Assembly (NCBI GenBank): GCA_030634785.1
Contig: DAOWAC010000064.1
Location: forward strand, 1-6,023
Length of the DNA: 6,023 nt
From: Chloroflexota bacterium
GTDB taxonomy: Archaea; Iainarchaeota; Iainarchaeia; Iainarchaeales; GCA-2688035
Direction of reading: 5' to 3'
The position numbers were made by a program, and so were the translations under genes. The notes below the pieces were generated by a model. It was not told the origin of the DNA and did not search any database. It saw only the letters and a list, made by a program, of their open reading frames with translations. This document shows positions 1 to 5,498 of the stretch, one piece after another (within the stretch, counting starts at the first letter, position 1; each line of letters begins with the position of its first letter).

Positions 1-744
1 AACAAGTGAATCTTTTTCTTTCTTGAATTCTTTAAGGAACTTGTGAAATTTGTTTTCAAGCACATCTGCAGGTTGCTTTGTATTATAAAATTCCCAATAC
101 AATTCGGGAATTTTTTTGTTTGCAACAACTTCAACTGACGCAATTAAATCAAGAAATCTGTAAAGCCAGGTCATTGAAACATTTCTTTTCTTAATTGTTT
201 TTTTCACAAACGGCTGCCATGAATTAAGACTCATATCTCCCAAAATACCAATGCATGCAAGCCAGTCAAGGTCAGAAACATCTATAACTTTGCTGAACAA
301 GTCAAAGGCAAATTTGCTTGCAACATAAGTGCTTGGTTCTTTTTTAGTAAAAAACTTTGCTTTTAAAAAAACAGTTTTTTCACTGTTCAAATCCTTGTAC
401 ATTTTGTGATGGTCAACAACAAGACATTTTTCAAAAGTGCATGTTTCAGTCAGACCATTTTCCATTCCGTCAAGTCCAATGTCAACAATAATCAACTTGT
501 TTGTTTTTTTCTTTTTTATCAATTCCAATGCCTTTTTTTCCTGGGCATAATTGCCATATTCGTAAGGTAATACAACAATAGGTTTGTTTCCTGTAAGTTT
601 TTCAACAGCTTTTCCTGCAATCAAAGCAGAGCACAAGCCATCAGCATCACTATGGTGAATAATGGCAATTTTGTCGTTTTTTGAAAGTTCTGCACAAAAT
701 TCCTTAAATTTCTTTTCAAGTTCTGTTTTGCTCATCATGCTCAT
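1..744 (-). CDS. DHH-family phosphoesterase, N-terminal part (runs off the left edge)
   Basis: This frame is open from 744 to the left edge and gives 248 residues with no stop, so the C-terminus is outside the window. The DHH-family metal-binding motifs appear in order: HHSDADG at residues 30-36, VDIG with D88, VVDHHK with the DHH triad at 111-113, and GILGD with D170. In this family these residues hold two Mn2+ ions for hydrolysis of phosphodiester bonds in nucleic acids, oligonucleotides or cyclic dinucleotides. Archaeal members include RecJ-like/GAN exonucleases and NrnA-like enzymes. The C-terminal DHHA1 substrate domain would lie past the edge, so the exact substrate cannot be assigned. 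ATG codons at 744, 738 and 735 could all start it. I prefer 744 because a TATA-like box is centred 25 bases upstream, which suits a leaderless transcript. No signal peptide is seen, so it is probably cytosolic. It is divergent from the operon starting at 825. Confidence 0.93.
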   Translation of the reverse strand, partial: MSMMSKTELEKKFKEFCAELSKNDKIAIIHHSDADGLCSALIAGKAVEKLTGNKPIVVLPYEYGNYAQEKKALELIKKKKTNKLIIVDIGLDGMENGLTETCTFEKCLVVDHHKMYKDLNSEKTVFLKAKFFTKKEPSTYVASKFAFDLFSKVIDVSDLDWLACIGILGDMSLNSWQPFVKKTIKKRNVSMTWLYRFLDLIASVEVVANKKIPELYWEFYNTKQPADVLENKFHKFLKEFKKEKDSLV

Positions 745-764
745 GCTAATATCGTGATGCAAAA

Positions 765-775
765 ATTTAATAATG
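765..775 (-). promoter_or_regulatory. TATA-like box for the DHH gene
   Basis: On the minus strand the sequence reads CATTATTAAAT, centred about 25 bases before the ATG at 744. Archaeal TATA boxes lie about 26 bases before the transcription start, so this spacing predicts a leaderless mRNA starting at or next to the ATG. No Shine-Dalgarno sequence precedes the gene, which agrees. In an AT-rich intergenic region the match alone is modest evidence. Confidence 0.45.
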
Positions 776-784
776 GGAATCAAT

Positions 785-794
785 CTAATATAAC
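785..794 (+). promoter_or_regulatory. candidate TATA-like box for the 825 operon
   Basis: CTAATATAAC is centred about 35 bases before the ATG at 825 and would place transcription start about 9 bases before that codon. A G5 run at 809-813 could pair weakly with 16S rRNA but would then lie at or just before the mRNA start. The spacing is less tidy than for the other promoters here. CTAATAT also occurs at 746-752, so chance in AT-rich DNA is possible. Confidence 0.3.
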
Positions 795-824
795 AAAAGA
801 TAAAACAAGGGGGCAGTTAACAAA

Positions 825-989
825 ATGGGTTACGCGCATGAAAATAGCAGAGGACAAAAATATTATTTGCATCAAAGAGGAAAACTTTTTTTCTTCAGTA
901 AGAAAAGTGAGGATGGAATTGAATTTCCAGAAGGTTTTATGGTTGTTGAAAACCAGCGTACTGGTCTTCCAATGCTAAAAAGAAAATAA
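825..989 (+). CDS. small basic conserved archaeal protein with RTGLPMLK tail (54 aa)
   Basis: The ATG at 825 opens a 54-codon frame ending in TAA at 987-989. The protein is rich in basic and aromatic residues, with a QKYYLHQRGKLFFFSKK stretch at residues 11-27, PEGF at 35-38 and the tail VENQRTGLPMLKRK at 41-54. The layout (KYYLH, a lysine-rich strand ending FFSKK, then LPEGYEVVE-xx-RTGLPMLKK) matches small archaeal hypothetical proteins I recall from memory; their function is not established. The overlapping frame from 754 or 757 to 978 is longer (74 codons) but has no recognisable pattern and is probably the shadow. The nearest in-frame upstream stop is at 801-803, so 825 is the only ATG available. 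A G5 run lies 11 bases upstream. The 25-base gap to the peptidase at 1015 suggests cotranscription. No membrane segment is seen; the basic charge would suit nucleic-acid or ribosome contact, which is inference. Confidence 0.75.
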   Translation: MGYAHENSRGQKYYLHQRGKLFFFSKKSEDGIEFPEGFMVVENQRTGLPMLKRK

Positions 990-1001
990 TTGTAATTTTT
1001 T

Positions 1002-1009
1002 GAGGTGAT
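1002..1009 (+). promoter_or_regulatory. strong Shine-Dalgarno site for the AmpS-like peptidase
   Basis: GAGGTGAT sits 5 bases before the ATG at 1015 and matches the complement of the conserved 3' end of 16S rRNA over eight bases. It fixes the start at 1015; the ATG at 1008-1010 inside the site is out of frame. A strong site here, and none before the apparent first genes of transcripts, suggests this gene is translated from within a polycistronic mRNA. Confidence 0.85.
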
Positions 1010-1014
1010 GTTTT

Positions 1015-2805
1015 ATGAAATACAATACAAAACGATTGAACAAAGAGGTTGCCTATTATAAAAAAGCACTTTCAAAAAAGCTTGGCAAGGGTAAAATATG
1101 TCTTGTAGAATTAAGGGTTAAAAACGAAAAAGCATTTTTTTCACTTGCCCCCCTAAGCAGGGCAATTGATTCGCTTGGAGCAGACATGAGTGTTTTTGTC
1201 ACACAAAAAGAAAGCAAGATGCTAAAGACATTAAACAAAACATGGAGTCTTTACAGAGTGCTTGAACATGGGACAATAAACAAGGAAACAAAAGCACTTG
1301 ACGATTTTATTAAAAGTGTTGAAAAAAAGACAAAAAGTAAATATTTCTCAAAGCTATTCAAAGAACCTGACTTATACATAACTGCTGGGCTTGATGGCTT
1401 TGTTGTAGATGAAAAAAAGCTTTCATTCAAAACAGGGTGGCGGCACAAGCGGCTTTGGAAAGAACTTCTTCAAACTGCTGGAAAAATTCTTACACAAGGA
1501 TATGGTGCTAGGGAAAATGAGCGTGTTTCTGTTGGTTTTGAGCTCCTGCCAATAGCAAAGGATTTGAAGTTACCATTGGATGATTATCTTGATAACTTTT
1601 CAATTGCATATTCTTTTGCTTCAAAAGCGGCAAGGCTTTGTAAAAGTGTTTCGCTTGGTTCTGAAACTTCAAGAAAAAGCCCGCTTGAGCCAATGGAAAG
1701 AATCGGTGACCTTTCAGCAACAATTGTTGGTTGTGAATATGAAAAAAAAATTAATGAGCCTTGGTTTAAAGCATTTAAAAAATTGAGTTCATTTATTGGA
1801 GCAGACAAACTCCAAAGAACCAATATTTCTTTTGGAGTTACTGGACAGGGTTATGGCGGAAAACATTTTTTTGGAATGAAGATTGGATATCCTACTCCTA
1901 ACAAAAAGGCAAGATGGCAAAGTCCTGGAGCAATGTTACTAAAGCCATGGTGGTATGAACAAACAAGGATTGATCCAAGGCTTGCAAAAAGAAGACTTGC
2001 AATTACAAGTACTTTGCCGTTGGAAAATTATGTTCGAACCTGCAACATAAACTTTTTTACTTTAAGAAAGAGAGATGAAAAGATTAGAGCAGAACTTAAA
2101 AAATGTGTTAAGATTTTTGCAGTTGGAAAGAAAATGCCGCAGGGACAGACCAATCTTGAGCTTGACACAATGCATTTGTATTCCGGAAAGAGCCCAATTC
2201 TTTGCTCTGACATTGAAGTAAACCCAAAAGTTCCTCATGAAGCCAAAAAATGTTTTAAGATGAAGGAAGCTGGGCGATATGGGAATTTTCCAGGAGGAGA
2301 AGTCTTTTTTACTCCTCACAAAATGGACGGAACATTTGTTGGAGACGTAGTAATAAGCATTGACAAAAGTTATGTCATTCCAAATAACAACCCAATGGTT
2401 GTTTCAATAAAGAACGGACATTACAAGCTTTTGAAAGCAAGCAAGTTAATTGGTGCTGCATTTAAAAAAAGAAAAAAGGACAGCAAAAAAACAATTGACC
2501 TTTTTGAAAAAAACAAAAGCATGCCTGCAAAAGCAATTAAAGGACTTAGAGCAAACTTTGACAGGGTTGGAGAATTTGCAGTAAATACAAATCCAAAAGC
2601 AAGACTGTCAAGGTATTTGATTGAAACAGAAAAGCTTGCAGGAATGATGCATATTGCTTTGGGTTCCGGTTACGAGCCAGGAAGGGAAACAACTTATCAT
2701 TCTGATATTGTAATTAATGTGCCCAGGCAAAAAATTGACCTTTGGGGTGTTGGTGCCACAGGAAAAGAACACTGGATAATAAAAAAAGGAAAGTTTGTAG
2801 TATAA
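1015..2805 (+). CDS. M29/AmpS-like metallo-aminopeptidase (aminopeptidase T family)
   Basis: This 596-residue protein has the C-terminal signature of the COG2309/M29 aminopeptidases, which use a two-metal centre to remove N-terminal residues from peptides in the cytosol. Likely metal-site motifs in order: GRYGNFPGGEVFFTP (420-434, E429), GEFAVNTNP (519-527, E520), ETEKLAGMMHIALG (537-550, E539 and H546) and YHSDIV (561-566, H562 and D564). Residues 27-62 resemble the family's N-terminal domain, where GKICLVEL is followed by a helix and a GADMSVFV strand. Classical AmpS/PepS proteins are about 360-410 residues, so some 200 residues are extra, probably between about 90 and 400; I recognise no known domain there. 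The E429-to-E520 spacing also looks long. No signal peptide. The start is set by the GAGGTGAT site. It lies 25 bases after the 54-residue gene and 22 bases before the M24 peptidase. Family assignment is strong; substrate preference is unknown. Confidence 0.85.
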   Translation: MKYNTKRLNKEVAYYKKALSKKLGKGKICLVELRVKNEKAFFSLAPLSRAIDSLGADMSVFVTQKESKMLKTLNKTWSLYRVLEHGTINKETKALDDFIKSVEKKTKSKYFSKLFKEPDLYITAGLDGFVVDEKKLSFKTGWRHKRLWKELLQTAGKILTQGYGARENERVSVGFELLPIAKDLKLPLDDYLDNFSIAYSFASKAARLCKSVSLGSETSRKSPLEPMERIGDLSATIVGCEYEKKINEPWFKAFKKLSSFIGADKLQRTNISFGVTGQGYGGKHFFGMKIGYPTPNKKARWQSPGAMLLKPWWYEQTRIDPRLAKRRLAITSTLPLENYVRTCNINFFTLRKRDEKIRAELKKCVKIFAVGKKMPQGQTNLELDTMHLYSGKSPILCSDIEVNPKVPHEAKKCFKMKEAGRYGNFPGGEVFFTPHKMDGTFVGDVVISIDKSYVIPNNNPMVVSIKNGHYKLLKASKLIGAAFKKRKKDSKKTIDLFEKNKSMPAKAIKGLRANFDRVGEFAVNTNPKARLSRYLIETEKLAGMMHIALGSGYEPGRETTYHSDIVINVPRQKIDLWGVGATGKEHWIIKKGKFVV

Positions 2806-2829
2806 ATGCAACAGGAAAGTTTGTGGTAT
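2787..2829 (+). repeat. 17-base direct repeat spanning the stop/start junction
   Basis: AGGAAAGTTTGTAGTAT at 2787-2803 and AGGAAAGTTTGTGGTAT at 2813-2829 differ at one base and are offset by 26 bases. The first copy runs into the TAA of the AmpS-like gene. The second supplies a weak AGGA ribosome-binding element (2813-2816) and the AT of the M24 start codon. This looks like a small tandem duplication that shaped the gene junction. Confidence 0.7.
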
Positions 2830-3907
2830 GAACGAGTTAGTCAAAAGAAGGAAAAAATTCTTTGAAATGACTGGTGCAAGTGCTGCTTTGTTCAAAACAA
2901 GTGACTCTTTGCAGGATTCTACCGTTAGCTATTTTTCTGGATTGCCAAAACAATTTCTTGCAAACAATCTTCTTGTAATAAAGCCGACAGGAAAGCCATT
3001 GCTGATAAAATCTCTTCTTGAGCCAAAAATTTCAGTGCCTGGTGTGACTGTAAAAAACATTAACAAACGGAAACAGCTTGAAGGAATTCTAAAAAAAGAA
3101 TTAAAAGGTGTAAAAAAAATTGCTTTGAATAAACCATTACACACTTCTTTTTCTTTAAGGGCTTTGAAAAAACTTATTGGTAAAAAAAAGCTTGTTGATG
3201 CTTCAAAACAGCTTGGTAAAATGCGTTCTGTTAAGTCTGCAATAGAAATTGAAAAAATTTCAAAAGCCTGCAAAATTGCAGAGTCGGTTGCTGAAAGTAT
3301 TGAAGGAATTTTCACAAAAGGAATGACTGAAAAAAGACTTGGTTTGGAAATGGAGTCAATGCTGCGCGAAAAAGGTGACAATACATTGCCATTTCCTCCA
3401 ATTGTTGCATCTGGAAAAAATGCAACCGCTCCGCATAGCATTCCTTCAACAAAAAGAATAACCAAGGGTCTTCTAATGCTTGATTTTGGTGCTTGCTTTA
3501 AGGGTTATTGCAGTGATATCACACGTGTTTTTAGTGTTGGTAAGGCTGGAAAAAAACAACAGCAGCTTTATGCAAATGTTTTTGCTGCAAAACAGTTTTC
3601 ACAAAGTCAAATAAAGACCGGGGTAATAATGGGTGAGGTATTTGACAAAGCTGCCGGCTTTTTGAAAAAAGAAACAGGTTTTCCACTAATTCATGGTCTT
3701 GGTCATGGTCTTGGTTTGGACACACACGACTTTCCAAGCGGTTTTTTATCAGGAAACAAGGAAAAATTGCAAAAGGACATGGTTTTGACAGTAGAGCCTG
3801 GCATTTATGGTAAATTTGGTGGCATTAGACTAGAGGATGATGTTGTTGTAACAAAAAAAGGTTGCAGGTCTTTAACTAATGCGCCTGCAGAACTCTTATT
3901 GCTTTAA
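2828..3907 (+). CDS. M24 metallopeptidase, Xaa-Pro dipeptidase-like
   Basis: This 359-residue protein has the two-domain layout of prolidase/Xaa-Pro aminopeptidases: an N-terminal creatinase-type domain (about 1-130), a linker reading RSVKSAIEIEKISKAC, and a C-terminal pita-bread domain. All five canonical M24 metal ligands are visible: D219 in MLDFG, D230 in CSDITRVF, H293 in HGLGHGLG, E323 in VEPG and E336 in RLEDD. H203 (APHSIPS) and H300 (DTHD) match further conserved histidines. Such enzymes cleave Xaa-Pro bonds, commonly in dipeptides with Mn2+, Co2+ or Zn2+, in the cytosol. Length is typical of archaeal PepQ-like proteins, and the VEPGIYGKFGGIRLEDD block favours Xaa-Pro peptidase over methionine aminopeptidase. 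Dipeptidase and aminopeptidase-P activity cannot be separated by eye. It starts 22 bases after the AmpS-like gene with a weak AGGA element and overlaps the agmatinase 3' end by 12 bases. Confidence 0.9.
   Translation: MNELVKRRKKFFEMTGASAALFKTSDSLQDSTVSYFSGLPKQFLANNLLVIKPTGKPLLIKSLLEPKISVPGVTVKNINKRKQLEGILKKELKGVKKIALNKPLHTSFSLRALKKLIGKKKLVDASKQLGKMRSVKSAIEIEKISKACKIAESVAESIEGIFTKGMTEKRLGLEMESMLREKGDNTLPFPPIVASGKNATAPHSIPSTKRITKGLLMLDFGACFKGYCSDITRVFSVGKAGKKQQQLYANVFAAKQFSQSQIKTGVIMGEVFDKAAGFLKKETGFPLIHGLGHGLGLDTHDFPSGFLSGNKEKLQKDMVLTVEPGIYGKFGGIRLEDDVVVTKKGCRSLTNAPAELLLL
3853..3859 (-). terminator. candidate U-tract terminator for the agmatinase-like gene
   Basis: A T7 run on the minus strand begins 37 bases past the agmatinase stop, inside the antisense of the M24 gene. 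Archaeal RNA polymerase can terminate at U-tracts without a hairpin. Such runs are frequent in this AT-rich, lysine-rich sequence, so this is only suggestive. Confidence 0.25.
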
Positions 3908-4813
3908 TTTATTCCATAAAATTATTTGGTAACATAGCATTGCAGCAATTGCCTGACTTTTTCCAAACTTGTCAGGAATTACTTCTGCTAAACTAAAGCC
4001 GATTATTTCTTTTTTTTGACAAATTTCGTAAATCAAATCCCGCAAAGCTTCAAGACTTAAACCAAAAGGAGTTGGAACTCCTGTTTCAATTCCTTCTCTT
4101 AAATCAATGCAGTCTATGTCAATGTTTAGCCAAACCTTTTTTGATTTAATTGTGCTAATTATTTTTCCAAAACTTGGTTTGTCAAAAAGCATGTTTTTTT
4201 TCTTCATCCATTTTGGAAATTCTTGTTTTTCATAAAATGCTTTTGGCATTGAAGGACAGTAAAAGATTTTGTCTGCCAGATTTTGTTCTGAAACAAATTT
4301 CATTTCTTCCTCGTTAATCAAATCCCTTACTCCAACCCAAACTTGTTCAAATTCTTTGTCAAAAATTCTGTGAGAAACTGCAGCATGGCTTTCCTTTTTG
4401 TTCTGCCATTCCTCCCTCAAATCAAGATGTGCATCAAAATTGACAAAACATGCATCTTTTGGAACAGCTTTCAGCAATCCGTTAACCACACTGTGGTCGC
4501 CTCCCAAAAGCACAAAAAATTTTCCTGCTTTCAGGGTCTTTTCTGCGAATTTTTCTGTTTTCCTAATCATTTCCTTTGTATCTTTTGGGGTTATTATTCC
4601 AAAATTGTGTATTGAGGTTTCCAATGTTTTGCCAGCCATTGGATTCTCTATGTCCATTTGGTGACTTGCCTTGATTATTGCCTCTGGTGCAAGGGCTGCA
4701 CCTTTTCCATAGCTTGCGTTCTCGTCCCAGGCAACTCCTAAAAGGGCTGTGTCTGCATACTCAAACTTTGGGTTTCCTTGCACAAAGAAAAGGGTTTCAT
4801 TTCCTTTCGCCAT
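3896..4813 (-). CDS. agmatinase/arginase (ureohydrolase) superfamily enzyme
   Basis: This 305-residue protein carries the Mn2+-binding motifs of ureohydrolases: GGDHSV (H107), NFDAHLD (D127, H129, D131) and NIDIDCID (D232, D234). It also has the substrate-loop block GVPTPFGLS (245-253), a SHAAVSHRI stretch (142-150) like the SHA/SHG segment of agmatinases, and a conserved late glutamate in SLAEV (E277). Agmatinases hydrolyse agmatine to putrescine and urea, the usual archaeal route to polyamines; length and block order fit that group. One oddity is the loop after the second metal motif, which reads DLREGIETG where agmatinases usually have DPxxxPGTG, so a related guanidino substrate is possible. 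It is cytosolic with no signal peptide. The start at 4813 has a TATA-like box about 28 bases upstream and no Shine-Dalgarno site. It ends inside the 3' end of the M24 gene and diverges from the gene at 4902. No arginine decarboxylase is visible here. Confidence 0.88.
   Translation of the reverse strand: MAKGNETLFFVQGNPKFEYADTALLGVAWDENASYGKGAALAPEAIIKASHQMDIENPMAGKTLETSIHNFGIITPKDTKEMIRKTEKFAEKTLKAGKFFVLLGGDHSVVNGLLKAVPKDACFVNFDAHLDLREEWQNKKESHAAVSHRIFDKEFEQVWVGVRDLINEEEMKFVSEQNLADKIFYCPSMPKAFYEKQEFPKWMKKKNMLFDKPSFGKIISTIKSKKVWLNIDIDCIDLREGIETGVPTPFGLSLEALRDLIYEICQKKEIIGFSLAEVIPDKFGKSQAIAAMLCYQIILWNKLKQ
4006..4017 (+). terminator. candidate U-tract terminator for the peptidase operon
   Basis: TTTCTTTTTTTT starts about 100 bases after the M24 stop, within the antisense of the agmatinase gene, and is the first long T run downstream of the operon. 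U-tract termination is known in archaea, but this run also encodes a lysine stretch on the minus strand, so it may have no role in transcription. Confidence 0.25.
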
Positions 4814-4836
4814 AGTATTCTTTTTTTGTTGGAATT

Positions 4837-4846
4837 TGTTTAAAAA
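4837..4846 (-). promoter_or_regulatory. TATA-like box for the agmatinase-like gene
   Basis: The minus strand reads TTTTTAAACA, centred about 28 bases before the ATG at 4813, with a CGGG just upstream where a BRE would lie. This predicts a leader of zero to a few bases, which fits the lack of a Shine-Dalgarno site. Confidence 0.5.
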
Positions 4847-4870
4847 CCCGTTTGGACTAGCTTGATCAAT

Positions 4871-4880
4871 AATTAAATAC
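4871..4880 (+). promoter_or_regulatory. TATA-like box for the 4902 gene
   Basis: AATTAAATAC is centred 26-27 bases before the ATG at 4902, the spacing expected for an archaeal leaderless mRNA. The 8-base palindrome TTGATCAA at 4862-4869 sits immediately upstream, in the BRE position, and could be part of an operator, though one such palindrome is easily chance. Confidence 0.55.
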
Positions 4881-4901
4881 TTTGTTGAACTTATCTTACT
4901 T

Positions 4902-5498
4902 ATGAAGGTGTGGAAGCCGAAACTTAATAGACGGGGAGCAAAGCGTGTTTTTACGCTTGTTGAAAAAAAGTCGGTTCCTAAGCTAAAACAGTCACTTAAA
5001 CAAATTTACGGCCCTTTAAAACCAAAGTTTTATTCTGTTCTCGGAGGGCAAATTCTTTCAGTTGCAAGCATTCCTATTCAGGATGGTTGTGTACACAAAG
5101 CCGTGGTTTCAAAACTGGATAGGAGAAAAAACGTTTTTGAGCCATTTGCAGACTGTAATCTTGTTTTTGGCAAGGGTGCCATTAGGATAACTGAAGCATC
5201 CAAGCTTCCAAAAATTTACAAGAGTAAACGAATTTTTATCGGAACAGATATTTTTGGCATGCCCTTGGCAAAAAATTTTCCTGTTGAAGTTGAATCAAAC
5301 TTGTTTGTTAAACAAAAAACTGGTCTGAATCTGTTTAGATTGTTTTTGAATGAAGCCATTTCTTTTGCAAATAAAAAAGAATTAAAACTGGTTGCTGTTT
5401 CTGCTCAGAATAAAACTCTTGTAAAATATTATTCGGGGTTTGGTTTTAAATTTACTAAAAAAGAAGGTCATTTTAGGATTGACCTGCCTCATTCGTAA
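4902..5498 (+). CDS. uncharacterised protein with degenerate GNAT-like C-terminal half
   Basis: This 198-residue basic protein has no family I can name with certainty. Residues about 125-195 follow the GNAT N-acetyltransferase core: a strand (FPVEVESNLFV), a pyrophosphate-loop-like KQKTGLNLFRLFLNEA helix (137-152), a strand (LKLVAVS), N170, then LVKYYSGFGFKF (173-184), the usual motif-B tyrosine and GF pair. The acetyl-CoA loop consensus Q/R-x-x-G-x-G/A is only partly kept (KQKTGLN), so catalysis is uncertain. The N-terminal half (1-120) is lysine-rich and contains SVLGGQILSVASIPI (45-59) and LVFGKGAIRI (87-96), which could be strands; I recognise no domain there. No signal peptide or membrane helix is seen. 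ATG 4902 is chosen because the TATA-like box lies 26-27 bases upstream. It diverges from the agmatinase-like gene and overlaps the membrane-protein gene by 10 bases at the 3' ends. An acyltransferase acting on protein or a small molecule is possible but unproven. Confidence 0.7.
   Translation: MKVWKPKLNRRGAKRVFTLVEKKSVPKLKQSLKQIYGPLKPKFYSVLGGQILSVASIPIQDGCVHKAVVSKLDRRKNVFEPFADCNLVFGKGAIRITEASKLPKIYKSKRIFIGTDIFGMPLAKNFPVEVESNLFVKQKTGLNLFRLFLNEAISFANKKELKLVAVSAQNKTLVKYYSGFGFKFTKKEGHFRIDLPHS
5457..5462 (-). terminator. candidate U-tract terminator for the small membrane-protein gene
   Basis: A T6 run on the minus strand begins 27 bases past the stop of the 90-residue membrane-protein gene, inside the antisense of the 4902 gene. 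Its placement resembles the T7 run after the agmatinase-like gene. Runs of this length are common here, so the call is weak. Confidence 0.2.

Noticed and set aside
754..978. 74-codon plus-strand ORF (GTG or ATG start)
   Set aside because: It overlaps the 825-989 frame out of register and has no recognisable pattern. The shorter frame carries the family-like RTGLPMLK tail.
2806..2865. ATG at 2806 as an alternative start for the M24 gene
   Set aside because: It is out of frame with the peptidase and its own frame stops after about 20 codons.
2929..3465. 178-codon minus-strand ORF opposite the M24 peptidase
   Set aside because: It is antisense to a clearly coding region with intact metal ligands. 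Its serine/phenylalanine-rich composition is what antisense of lysine-rich codons gives.
4343..4664. Two 88-90 codon plus-strand ORFs opposite the agmatinase-like gene
   Set aside because: They overlap each other in different frames, lie antisense to conserved ureohydrolase motifs, and are cysteine/phenylalanine-rich shadows.
4814..4881. AGTATT (4814-4819) and AATACT (4876-4881) as a long-range inverted repeat
   Set aside because: Six-base arms 56 bases apart in AT-rich DNA are expected by chance, and they do not align with either TATA-like box.
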